From an uncultured Pelagibacteraceae bacterium (lineage in GTDB: Bacteria > Pseudomonadota > Alphaproteobacteria > Pelagibacterales > Pelagibacteraceae): a stretch of 39,701 nucleotides of DNA. The notes beneath the pieces were generated by a model. The model ran no database searches, had not been told where the DNA came from, and was given only the letters and a program-made list of their open reading frames with translations. A program made the translations under genes and the position numbers. Position 1 is the stretch's first letter; each line of letters starts with the position of its first letter. This document shows, one piece after another, positions 24,477-33,178 of this stretch. Location: the NCBI GenBank assembly GCA_902535255.1, contig CACASQ010000006.1, forward strand, positions 1 through 39,701, written 5' to 3'.

Positions 24477-25958
24477 TTAATGTATTAAAGTTCTTTTTAT
24501 GGCTTTAATCCATCCCTCTAGAAGCGCTGATCTTAATTTTCTGCTCATCTTAGGAGAAAACTTTTTGTCTACATCCCAATTTCTGGAAATATCTTTTAAT
24601 GATTTATAAACACCTATGTGTAATCCTGCCATAAAAGCTGCTCCAAGAGCTGTAGTTTCTTGTACTTTTGGTCTTAATACTTTTACGTTAACAACATCAG
24701 ATAAAAATTGAGAGAACCAATTATTCATAACCATTCCTCCATCTACTTTAACTATTTTAGGTCTTAAACCATCATGTTTCATAGCCTCAAATAAATCATG
24801 AGTTTGGTAAGCAACAGCCTCAATTGTTGCTCTTACTATTTCTTTTGGACTTGTATCTCGTGTAATTCCACTCAAAACTCCTCTAGAATTTGCATCCCAA
24901 TAAGGAGCTCCAAGACCAGTAAATGCTGGTACTAAATAAATATCATTATTGCTTTTAAGAGATTTTACTATCTTTTCAGTTTGAGATGCTTTGTTAAAAA
25001 ATTTCATTCTATCCCTTAACCACTGCACTCCTGCCCCAGCAATAAAAATTGATCCTTCCATTGCATAAGTTGTCTTACCATTAATTCTATAGGCGATAGT
25101 TGTTAGCAATCTATTTTTTGAGTAAATTTTTTTACTCCCTGTGTTTAATAGAACAAAAGCGCCAGTTCCATAAGTGCTTTTCAATGATCCAGGTTCAAAA
25201 CAGCATTGACCAATTGTTGCAGATTGTTGATCTCCAACTACACCATTAATTGGAATTGATTTACCGGTAATTGATGAATGAGTTTGACCAAAATCATCTG
25301 CACAGTCTTTTACTTCTGGTAGGATATTTTTTTTAATCTTAAGTAGTTTTAAAATAGTATCGTCCCATTGATTAGATGTAATATTATAAATCATAGTTCT
25401 ACTAGCGTTAGTAGCATCGGTTGCATGAACTTTGCCTTTAGTGAATCTCCATATTAAAAAACTATCAATAGTTCCAAAAAGTAATTGATTACTACTCATT
25501 AGTTTTTTTGCTTTAGGCACATTATCCAAAATCCATTTAATTTTCGTGCCTGAAAAATATGAGTCTATTAAAAGACCAGTCTTGTTAAAGATCATCGTAT
25601 CTTTATTTTGTTTTCTCAATTTAGCACAAAATTCTTCTTGTCTTCGATCTTGCCATACAATTGCATTGTAAACTGGTTTGCCTGTTCTCTTGTCCCATAA
25701 AACAGTTGTTTCTCTTTGATTGGTGATTCCGATATTTAAAATTTCTCCCCTAAGTTTTTTAGCTTTTTGAATTACATCTTTTAAAGTTTTTACAGTTGTT
25801 CTCCAAATTTCTTCAGGATTATGTTCTACCCAACCGCTTTTGGGAAAGTATTGTGTGAATTCTTTTTGAGAGGAGAAAACTGGCTTACCTTTTAAATCAA
25901 AAAGAATGGATCTATTCGAAGTAGTTCCAGCATCTATAGAGATGATAAATTTTCTCAT
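24477..25958 (-). CDS. glpK: Glycerol kinase
   Basis: A 493-residue FGGY-family kinase that converts glycerol to glycerol 3-phosphate and traps it in the cell. It has the phosphate-binding DAGTTSNRSILFD (most relatives have Gln in place of Ala), GITNQRETTVLWD, IVWQDRR, GDQQSATIGQ, the ATP-site GTGAFVLLNTG and VDGGMVMNNWFSQF. Length matches the family. It starts one base after the SHOCT gene and lies 104 bases before glpV. The operon runs gpsA, SHOCT, glpK. Confidence 0.95.
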   Translation of the reverse strand: MRKFIISIDAGTTSNRSILFDLKGKPVFSSQKEFTQYFPKSGWVEHNPEEIWRTTVKTLKDVIQKAKKLRGEILNIGITNQRETTVLWDKRTGKPVYNAIVWQDRRQEEFCAKLRKQNKDTMIFNKTGLLIDSYFSGTKIKWILDNVPKAKKLMSSNQLLFGTIDSFLIWRFTKGKVHATDATNASRTMIYNITSNQWDDTILKLLKIKKNILPEVKDCADDFGQTHSSITGKSIPINGVVGDQQSATIGQCCFEPGSLKSTYGTGAFVLLNTGSKKIYSKNRLLTTIAYRINGKTTYAMEGSIFIAGAGVQWLRDRMKFFNKASQTEKIVKSLKSNNDIYLVPAFTGLGAPYWDANSRGVLSGITRDTSPKEIVRATIEAVAYQTHDLFEAMKHDGLRPKIVKVDGGMVMNNWFSQFLSDVVNVKVLRPKVQETTALGAAFMAGLHIGVYKSLKDISRNWDVDKKFSPKMSRKLRSALLEGWIKAIKRTLIH

Positions 25959-25959
25959 A

Positions 25960-26151
25960 TTACTTCTTTAAAATTTTTTTTTTTTCTTTTTCGTATTCAT
26001 ATCCACTTATTGCTCCAGACTTATAAAGATCCTGTAAATTTTTAAGTTGATCAGAAATAGCAGTAGTTTCTTTTGAATTTTGACTTTCATTAGCGTAAGA
26101 AAAAGTAGATAATAGAATATTTAATATTAAAATTAAAAAAATCTTTTTCAT
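25960..26151 (-). CDS. Small secreted SHOCT-domain protein
   Basis: A 63-residue protein with an N-terminal signal peptide (MKKIFLILILNILLSTFSYA, then NES). The rest ends in a SHOCT motif: ISDQLKNLQDLYKSGAISGY, then EYEKEKKKIL. SHOCT domains are short helical hairpins often found at the C-termini of unrelated proteins and thought to bind nucleic acid, protein or membrane surfaces. This one is almost only signal plus SHOCT, so it would act in the periplasm. It overlaps gpsA (ATGA) and lies one base before glpK. No function in glycerol metabolism is known to me. Confidence 0.75.
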   Translation of the reverse strand: MKKIFLILILNILLSTFSYANESQNSKETTAISDQLKNLQDLYKSGAISGYEYEKEKKKILKK

Positions 26152-27194
26152 CTAAATAACTCCCAATTAATATCGAGTTTTTTATCTTCTACTATAGCAT
26201 TAATCATGCCGAGCATTAATGGTAATTTTTTTTCGTTAAAATCTTCATTTACTTTTTTTGCAATTTCTTTAGCTAGATCTGCACCTTCCACCGTAACCTT
26301 TTCCATTTTTGTTTTCTTAGCCTCTGAGAAAGTTAAACCTTCTCCAATATAAGAACCCATTTTTGCATTTCTACCTCCACCTGAACTTACATAAAGATCA
26401 CCTAAGCCAGCTAATCCTCTCACTGTTTCTTTTTTACCTTTTAAGTGTTCTACAAAAATTTCCATTTCATGGATTGATTGTTTAATTAAAGCAGACGCTG
26501 TATTTAAATAATTTTTTTCTCTTACCTCATTTGTAACATTTTGGCTGCACAAACCCTTTGCGGCTCCAACAGCCATGGAAAAGATATTTTTAATTGCAGC
26601 AGCTACCTCAACACCATTTAAATCATTTGAGTATGAGGTGTGGTAATAATTAGTGTTTAGCATATCAGCTATTTTTTTTGCTTTATTAAGATCTTTGTTA
26701 GCAATTACAACACTGCTATGAATTCTATTTGCTAAACCAGCTGCCAAACAAGGACCACCAACAGCAGAAATATCTACTTCAGAAATTCCCCTATCAGCTA
26801 ATAATCTTTCAAGTTTATCTACTAATAATTCGTACTGATTGTTATGAATACTTAAACCTTTAGTCAACATTAGCAAGTTTGGTAATTTTTTGTCTTTAAA
26901 TAATCTACTTAATTGATCTGCAACCCACTCCACACCTTTTGAACTGATACCTAAAACTATTAGGTCAACATTTGACTTTATTAACTCCTCAAATTTTTCA
27001 AATTTAAAAATTTTTATTTCACTAGGAATTTTTGTTTTTAAACCTGGGTGTAAATTTTCTTTTTGTTTTAAAGAGTCAATAAATTCGTTTTCTAAGTGAG
27101 TTCCGACGATACTAACATCATGGTTATTGTCTAAACATGGTAGAGAGAAAGCTGTGCCCATTGCGCCTGCTCCTATAATTAATATTTTTGACAT
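26148..27194 (-). CDS. gpsA: NAD(P)-dependent glycerol-3-phosphate dehydrogenase
   Basis: A 348-residue soluble dehydrogenase that interconverts glycerol 3-phosphate and dihydroxyacetone phosphate. The nucleotide-binding loop is IIGAGAMGTAFSL (family usual GAGSWGTAL). AVGGPCLAAGLANR, VAAAIKNIFSMAVGAAKGL with the catalytic Lys, and VRGLAGLGDLYVSSGGGRNAKMG match the GpsA catalytic domain. It starts next to the trkH stop and overlaps the SHOCT gene. GpsA normally makes G3P for phospholipids, but its place beside glpK suggests it may also work in the catabolic direction. A divergent member, with assignment fairly secure. Confidence 0.88.
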   Translation of the reverse strand: MSKILIIGAGAMGTAFSLPCLDNNHDVSIVGTHLENEFIDSLKQKENLHPGLKTKIPSEIKIFKFEKFEELIKSNVDLIVLGISSKGVEWVADQLSRLFKDKKLPNLLMLTKGLSIHNNQYELLVDKLERLLADRGISEVDISAVGGPCLAAGLANRIHSSVVIANKDLNKAKKIADMLNTNYYHTSYSNDLNGVEVAAAIKNIFSMAVGAAKGLCSQNVTNEVREKNYLNTASALIKQSIHEMEIFVEHLKGKKETVRGLAGLGDLYVSSGGGRNAKMGSYIGEGLTFSEAKKTKMEKVTVEGADLAKEIAKKVNEDFNEKKLPLMLGMINAIVEDKKLDINWELFR

Positions 27195-28607
27195 TTATTC
27201 CTTTAAAAATATTTTTTTGAAAATTAGAAATATCGATACTAGCTCAATTTTACCAATTATCATAAAAATAATTAAGCTTATTTTAGATGATGTTAACAGA
27301 AAAGAAAAATTTAGATTTTCAAGACCATACATCCCAGAGTTTACAGTATTAGTTAAAGTAAGTATTGAAAGTTTAAAAGATTGCTCAAAACCAATGTTAT
27401 CTAAAATTAAAAGACTTGATAGAATAAATAAACTTAAAAAAAATGAAATGAATATTAAAAAAGAAATTTTTATACTATCATCGGTAATCTTACTATCTGA
27501 GTTAAATATTGTTTTATTAATTATATTATTAGGACTTATTAATTTAATTATCTCTAAAGAAGTAATTTTAGTGAGAATATAAAATCTACTCAATTTTATA
27601 CCCGATGTATTCGAGATTAAAGAACCTCCAATCATTGCAATAAAAAGAAAATATAAGCTCAAATTATTCTCTTTTTCTAATAATGAAACTCCTGAATTAG
27701 CTAAACTACTTAAAACACTAATGACAACATCAAAAGTATTTATATTATTAAAATATATTATTAAAATTAAAAAAATCGCAGTTCCTAATAAATAAAAATC
27801 TTCTTTATGTTCTTTTATAAACACCCTTCTATTGAAAATGTTAAATATTAAATAAAAGTTGAGCATAGAGATTGTTAACGACAATATCACAACAATTTTT
27901 TGGTAATTTGTTGAAATAATTTCCCTAAGAGAATTCGTGGGAAGAAATCCACCGTTTGAAACTAAAGTCATAGATAAATTTAGTGAATTAAATAATCTTA
28001 CGCCAGATAAATTTAATAGTGTAAAAAAAATAAAACTTAAAATAGTATAAAAAATAAATATTTTTAAAATAATAATTTTTATATTTTCTTTTGATTTTAA
28101 ATTACTCTCTTCAGAAAAAGTCAAATTAGTCATTTTAAAATTAAATTTTCTGTTTGAAAATAACAACACCAAAAAACATAAAAAAAATAAACCTCCAACC
28201 CATTGAGATGAAGATCTCCAAAGTATAAGCGTTGGATCTAAATATTTTATATTTTTAAAAATAGAAAAACCCGTGCCTGTTAAACCTGAAATTGACTCAA
28301 AGAAAGAACTGGCAAAATTAATTTGAAAATTACTTAGATAAAAAGGAATAGATATTAAAAAACCAGTGATCAAATAAACCAGTATAATTAAAATTAATTG
28401 TTCAATGAAATTAATTTTTTTTTCAGAATTTTTTCCTACATAAAATAAGATAACCCCAATAATGATGGAAAAAAATAAAGTAATAAAATAAGCTTCGATA
28501 CTTAAAAAATAATCAAAATAAGACGAGTAAAGTATGTTTATGAAAGCTAAAATAGCTATTGGAAAGCAAAAAAAACTTAAATAATAACTTATGCTTTTAA
28601 AGTTCAT
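27195..28607 (-). CDS. trkH: Trk-type potassium uptake membrane protein
   Basis: A 470-residue potassium channel-like transporter subunit of the TrkH/KtrB family, with about ten hydrophobic segments. Four short pore loops with the selectivity glycines are visible: SGLTGTGFSI, LVSNGGFLPT, LANSGVSLL and NTVNSGMYG. It moves potassium across the inner membrane under control of TrkA, encoded 6 bases upstream. It is shorter and more divergent than E. coli TrkH, closer to the KtrB length. Many alphaproteobacteria have hfq rather than trkH after trkA. Confidence 0.88.
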   Translation of the reverse strand: MNFKSISYYLSFFCFPIAILAFINILYSSYFDYFLSIEAYFITLFFSIIIGVILFYVGKNSEKKINFIEQLILIILVYLITGFLISIPFYLSNFQINFASSFFESISGLTGTGFSIFKNIKYLDPTLILWRSSSQWVGGLFFLCFLVLLFSNRKFNFKMTNLTFSEESNLKSKENIKIIILKIFIFYTILSFIFFTLLNLSGVRLFNSLNLSMTLVSNGGFLPTNSLREIISTNYQKIVVILSLTISMLNFYLIFNIFNRRVFIKEHKEDFYLLGTAIFLILIIYFNNINTFDVVISVLSSLANSGVSLLEKENNLSLYFLFIAMIGGSLISNTSGIKLSRFYILTKITSLEIIKLISPNNIINKTIFNSDSKITDDSIKISFLIFISFFLSLFILSSLLILDNIGFEQSFKLSILTLTNTVNSGMYGLENLNFSFLLTSSKISLIIFMIIGKIELVSIFLIFKKIFLKE

Positions 28608-28613
28608 TAAGAG

Positions 28614-29987
28614 CTAAATAGATCCAACACTAAAAATATCTTCAACAGCTTTCAGTTGCTCTCTTTTTGCAAGAAAAACAACTAGATCATCTTTTTCAAA
28701 GATAAAATTAGATCTTGGTATAATAACTTTATTTTTTCTAACTATTGCACCTATTCTAATATCTTCAGGTAAATTTGAGTCTCGTATTGATTTATTTAAA
28801 AGTTCTGACTTATCTAGAATTTTTGCTTCAATAAATTCATATTCACCATCTAAAAGTGAATAAACTGTTCCAATAGTCCCTTTGTGGACATGCTCCATAA
28901 TTCTTGAAACAGTTGTCATCCTTGGATCAACTAAATCATCAATATTTAGTGAATCTTGTAATAAGTTATAATTAGACTTGTTTACAATGGCAATTGTTCT
29001 TTTTTTTAAACCAGTCTTTTCTGCTAAGACACATGCCATCATATTATTTTCATCATCATTAGTTAATGCCAAAACTGTTTCTGATCCCTCTAAATTAGCT
29101 TCTTTTAAAATTTCTTCATCTAACGCATCACCATTAATGACTATTGAAGATGAAAGATCATTAGCAATTTCTTCTGCTCTATTTTTGTTTTTCTCAATAA
29201 TTTTTATTCTTAGATCGTTAAAATTTTCCTCTAGCATTTTTGCTAAATTTAAACCTATATTTCCACCACCTATAATTAAAACATTTTTAGCAACTTTCTC
29301 ATCATGACCAAATGCCTTTAATATTGGGTTTAATTGGTCGCTACTCACCACAATGTATACATTATCATCTTCAAGCATTTGATCATTTTTTTTTAAATAG
29401 ATAAATTTATCTTTTCTTTGAGCACCGAGAATATTCGCTTTAAAATCTGGAAATTTTTCAGTTAATTTTTTTAGTGGAACATTTTTTAAAGGGCAGTTTT
29501 TTTCAATTGATATCTCTAACATCTTAACTTTATTATTTCCAAAAGGAACATTATCTAATGCTCCGGGAGCCTCTAATCTTCTATATAATGATCTGGCAAC
29601 CTCTATTTCTGGTGATATTATTACATCGATTGGAATGTTAGATTTATTAAATAATTTTCCCCATTTTCCCTCTAGAAAATCTTTTGTTCTTATTCTTGCA
29701 ATTTTTTTGGAAATATTAAAAAGTGAGCTTGCTAATTGACAAACGATCATATTTGTTTCATCGTTTCTTGTCACAGCTATAATCATATCCGCTTTTTCAG
29801 CTCCAGCATTTTCTAAAACACTAGGTAAAGAAGCCCTACCGACTATTCCTTTGGCATCTTGTGTATCATTTATTCTTTTTATGTCATCAGATGACTGGTC
29901 AATTACAGTCACGGAGTGTCCTTGAGCTGATAATTGTTTACTGATTGAAAAGCCGACCTTGCCGGCCCCACATATTATTATATTCAT
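28614..29987 (-). CDS. trkA: Trk potassium transport regulatory protein
   Basis: A 457-residue cytoplasmic protein with two tandem RCK units. The first Rossmann domain starts with IICGAGKVGFSISKQL (residue 3) and the second with VLIIGGGNIGLNLAKML (about residue 236). Each is followed by an RCK_C domain. It binds NAD(H) or ATP and gates TrkH. It starts one base after ntrX and is probably in the ntrYX-trkAH operon. ntrYX followed by trkA is a conserved alphaproteobacterial order. Confidence 0.93.
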   Translation of the reverse strand: MNIIICGAGKVGFSISKQLSAQGHSVTVIDQSSDDIKRINDTQDAKGIVGRASLPSVLENAGAEKADMIIAVTRNDETNMIVCQLASSLFNISKKIARIRTKDFLEGKWGKLFNKSNIPIDVIISPEIEVARSLYRRLEAPGALDNVPFGNNKVKMLEISIEKNCPLKNVPLKKLTEKFPDFKANILGAQRKDKFIYLKKNDQMLEDDNVYIVVSSDQLNPILKAFGHDEKVAKNVLIIGGGNIGLNLAKMLEENFNDLRIKIIEKNKNRAEEIANDLSSSIVINGDALDEEILKEANLEGSETVLALTNDDENNMMACVLAEKTGLKKRTIAIVNKSNYNLLQDSLNIDDLVDPRMTTVSRIMEHVHKGTIGTVYSLLDGEYEFIEAKILDKSELLNKSIRDSNLPEDIRIGAIVRKNKVIIPRSNFIFEKDDLVVFLAKREQLKAVEDIFSVGSI

Positions 29988-29988
29988 T

Positions 29989-31356
29989 TTAATTTATTCC
30001 CTTGATTCCAAGTTCTTTAAGTTTTCTGTGAAGCGCAGATCTTTCCATACCAATAAAATCTGCAGTTTTAGAAATATTACCGTGATTTTTTTTAAGCTGT
30101 GTAGTTAAATATTCTTTCTCAAAATGTTTGCGTGCTTCTTTTAGAGGTGATGAAAGAGATTTCTCTAAGATATCACTTTTGTTTTTTTCAGAAAAAGACG
30201 GATTAAGTATATCCTGAATAATCTTATTTGTATTTCCTTTAGTTTCATCAGCTGAAAGAATGGTAATTCTCTCGATTAAATTACGTAATTCTCTTACATT
30301 ACCTGGCCAATCATAAGTATATAAATTATCATTATTAATATCTATTGAAGGTTGTTGAACTCCATTAATTTCAGAAAGTTTTGTTTTAAAATATTCAATC
30401 AACAAAGGAATATCCTCTGTTCTAGAGCTAAGAGGTGTTAATTCTATAGGTATAACATTTAGCCTGTGGTAAAGATCTTCTCTAAAATTATTGTTTTTTA
30501 CTAACTCATTTAAATCTTTAGAAGTTGATGATATTAGTCTTATATTTACATTAATATTTTTCGAACCATTTACTCTTTTAAATTTTTGATCAATTAATAC
30601 TCGAAGTACATTTGCTTGTGTTTCATAGGGAATTTCAGAAACTTCATCGATTAACAAAGTGCCTTTATTTGCTCTTTCTAATGCGCCAAAAGAAATATTC
30701 CCTTCATCAAGTTCCTCACCAAATAACTCTTTTTCATAAGTGTTTTCCTTTAGCAAAGCAGCATTAATAATTACAAATGGTTCTTTAGATCTAGGCGAAT
30801 TTTTATGTATTTTTCTTGCTACTAACTCTTTACCTGAACCAGTTGGTCCAGAAATAAGAATTCTGCTTTCTGATGTATTCAATTTTTCAATTACCTTTTT
30901 AATTTTTGAAATTGAAGGACTTTTTCCTATTAGTTCAAAAGAGTGAAACAATTTATTTTCAATGAAATCTTTTTCTTTTTTTAAAGCTAGAGATTCTAAA
31001 GCTCTGTTCACATAATTAAGAATTTTCTCTTTAGAGAAAGGTTTTTCTATAAATTCATATGCACCTAATCTTGTTGCTTCAACTGCAATTTGAACCGTTG
31101 CATGACCAGATATCATGATAACTGGTATTAATTTATTTTTTTTTGTTAAAAGCTTTAATAAATCAATTCCGTCTTTGTCGGTTTTATCCAATTTGATATC
31201 GATAATAGCAAGGTCTGGTATTTTTTTATTAATTTCAAAAACTGCCTGATCGTAATTAGCGGCTGTTCTTACCTCAAAATTTTGTTCTTTTAAGATATTG
31301 CTAACTAATGAACGAATATCAGGATTATCATCAATAACTAAAATTTCTTTATGCAT
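29989..31356 (-). CDS. ntrX: Response regulator NtrX (lacking the GAFTGA loop)
   Basis: A 455-residue response regulator. The receiver domain (1-120) has its phosphorylation site at D53. The AAA+ domain (about 140-365) has Walker A SGPTGSGKE and Walker B GTLLIDEV. A Fis-type helix-turn-helix (about 410-455) ends ISKTADFIGMERSALHRKL. Where sigma54 activators have GAFTGA, this one reads ELFGEELDEGNISFGALERA, so it should not activate sigma54 polymerase. It probably acts as an ordinary DNA-binding regulator, as proposed for other GAFTGA-less NtrX proteins. It overlaps ntrY by 8 bases. Confidence 0.92.
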   Translation of the reverse strand: MHKEILVIDDNPDIRSLVSNILKEQNFEVRTAANYDQAVFEINKKIPDLAIIDIKLDKTDKDGIDLLKLLTKKNKLIPVIMISGHATVQIAVEATRLGAYEFIEKPFSKEKILNYVNRALESLALKKEKDFIENKLFHSFELIGKSPSISKIKKVIEKLNTSESRILISGPTGSGKELVARKIHKNSPRSKEPFVIINAALLKENTYEKELFGEELDEGNISFGALERANKGTLLIDEVSEIPYETQANVLRVLIDQKFKRVNGSKNINVNIRLISSTSKDLNELVKNNNFREDLYHRLNVIPIELTPLSSRTEDIPLLIEYFKTKLSEINGVQQPSIDINNDNLYTYDWPGNVRELRNLIERITILSADETKGNTNKIIQDILNPSFSEKNKSDILEKSLSSPLKEARKHFEKEYLTTQLKKNHGNISKTADFIGMERSALHRKLKELGIKGIN

Positions 31357-33130
31357 TAGCTTTAGGTAGTAAAATATTGATTACAGTACCATTTCCCTCT
31401 TTTTTATTTCTAATTGAAAAGTTTCCTGAGTGCTCGTTTATTATTTTCGTTACTATTGGTAAACCTAAACCGGTACCAGTTTTTTTGGTTGTAAAATATG
31501 GAGTCATTGCTTTTTTTGCGTCTGTAATACCTGGGCCATTATCAGTTATTCTAAAGACTATATAGTCATTATTAGAGTCAATTTCTATGTCAATTATACC
31601 TTTAAAATTAGCCTTTTTTTTTGACATTTCCATAAAAGCTTCTTCTGAATTCTTTATTAAATTTATTAATGCTCTGTTTAATTGATCCTCATCGCCTTTT
31701 ATGAACAAGTCTTCAGTATTAACTTTTAAATTAATTGAGTTTTTTGAACTCATTTTAATAAAATCAAGAGATTTTTTAGTAAGATTTGAAATATTAGTTC
31801 TTTTTAAAATAGGCCTTGGCATTCTTGCAAAATTAGAGAACTCATTTACAAGTTTTTCTATATCTTTAATTTGTCTATTTATTGTTTCAAGATATTTTTC
31901 AAATTCTTGACTTTGATTATTTAGTTTATTTTTATATTTTTCTCTTAAACTATCTATTGATAATTGTATGGGTGTTAAAGGGTTTTTAATTTCATGAGCC
32001 AGTTTTCTTGCAACCGTTTCCCAAGCTTCGTATCTCTCTGTTATTAGTAATCTATTTTGCTGTTCTTTAAGTCTTTCTATCATAGAATTAAAATTTTTAT
32101 TGAGTTGTTTAAATTCTTCATCGGTTTCTAATTCTGGAACTTTTACATCCAATGCACCTTTGCTAATAGAGTCAGATGCTCCAATTAAATTAACGATCGG
32201 TTTAGTCATTCTTGATGCAAAAGTTATAGCTATAGAAGTTGATAAAAATAATAATAAAGTTACTACTATTATATAAATTATAGCAAAAGTAACCTTGATG
32301 CCTGTTTGACTATTTTCAACAGAATAATAAAAACTTACAGCTTCTTCAGTCTCATTCAAATACCTTAAAATTTCGGGATCAATATTTCTTGAAATATATA
32401 AATAAGTATCCACCAAAGAATTAAGTTTTGTCATCACGGTAGTTTTGTTATCTAAATTATTAGTAATAAATACTGGCTTACCTTCTAAAACTTGATCATA
32501 ATTTTCATCTGAAGGAATAATAAATTCTTCAGATATATCTCTTACATCTGAAAGCAAAATATTACCAAGGCTATCTATTAAATACACATCGTCAATTCTT
32601 CTTAAAATTTTTTCAGATCTTATAATATTTTTAAATCTGTTTTGGTTACTGTAATAAAAATTTGATGCTCTATTTAACCCCACACTCATCAAAATCACAT
32701 CTGAAAGAACATTTTCTCTGCTCTCATCTAAATAATTCTTTGCAACATCATACGAATTATTTACTGCTTTTGTAATTTGTTTATCAAAGTAATTTTGAAT
32801 TCCAAAGTTAAAAATAAATAACGAAAATATTGCTACAATTAATGATGGGATAACTGTAAACAAAGAAAAGACTGAAATATATTTTAAATTTGTTTGAGAG
32901 CCTTTTTTATTTTTTTTTCCAGTATAATAAAACCGATAAAAATTCTTAAAGATTAAACTGAAAAAAATTAAAAGTAAGAAAATATCTATTATTAATAAGG
33001 TTTGAAGGTTTTTATCAGTTAAAGGTACAAACCCCTCGTTTATGAAGGTTAGAAAAGTTACTATCCCCATAAAAATACATAAAAATGAGGATAAAATTAT
33101 CCAATTAAAATTCTTTATAATTTTAAACAT
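31349..33130 (-). CDS. ntrY: Sensor histidine kinase NtrY (no PAS domain)
   Basis: A 593-residue inner-membrane kinase that should phosphorylate NtrX. Three transmembrane segments lie in the first 110 residues, followed by a periplasmic sensor region (about 110-285) and a fourth segment near 290. The HAMP domain ASRMTKPIVNLIGASDSISK runs straight through a coiled coil into the H-box HEIKNPLTPIQLS. The ATPase core has NLIKNSEEAF, DNGPGI and GTGLGLPIV. Most NtrY proteins have a PAS domain between HAMP and H-box and are about 750 residues long; here that domain is missing. It is divergent from ispDF across 48 bases. Confidence 0.92.
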   Translation of the reverse strand: MFKIIKNFNWIILSSFLCIFMGIVTFLTFINEGFVPLTDKNLQTLLIIDIFLLLIFFSLIFKNFYRFYYTGKKNKKGSQTNLKYISVFSLFTVIPSLIVAIFSLFIFNFGIQNYFDKQITKAVNNSYDVAKNYLDESRENVLSDVILMSVGLNRASNFYYSNQNRFKNIIRSEKILRRIDDVYLIDSLGNILLSDVRDISEEFIIPSDENYDQVLEGKPVFITNNLDNKTTVMTKLNSLVDTYLYISRNIDPEILRYLNETEEAVSFYYSVENSQTGIKVTFAIIYIIVVTLLLFLSTSIAITFASRMTKPIVNLIGASDSISKGALDVKVPELETDEEFKQLNKNFNSMIERLKEQQNRLLITERYEAWETVARKLAHEIKNPLTPIQLSIDSLREKYKNKLNNQSQEFEKYLETINRQIKDIEKLVNEFSNFARMPRPILKRTNISNLTKKSLDFIKMSSKNSINLKVNTEDLFIKGDEDQLNRALINLIKNSEEAFMEMSKKKANFKGIIDIEIDSNNDYIVFRITDNGPGITDAKKAMTPYFTTKKTGTGLGLPIVTKIINEHSGNFSIRNKKEGNGTVINILLPKANA

Positions 33131-33178
33131 TCTAAATAATCATTAAATATTCTTATAAATATTATATAAGTTTATACC

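Noticed and set aside
27127-27582. 151-codon plus-strand frame across the gpsA/trkH junction
   Set aside because: It is antisense to two well-supported genes, and its Ile/Lys-rich sequence resembles a shadow of trkH.
33131-33178. Inverted repeat CTTATA/TATAAG between ntrY and ispDF
   Set aside because: Six-base AT-only arms are expected by chance in this composition. The 48-base gap must hold promoters, but I cannot define them.
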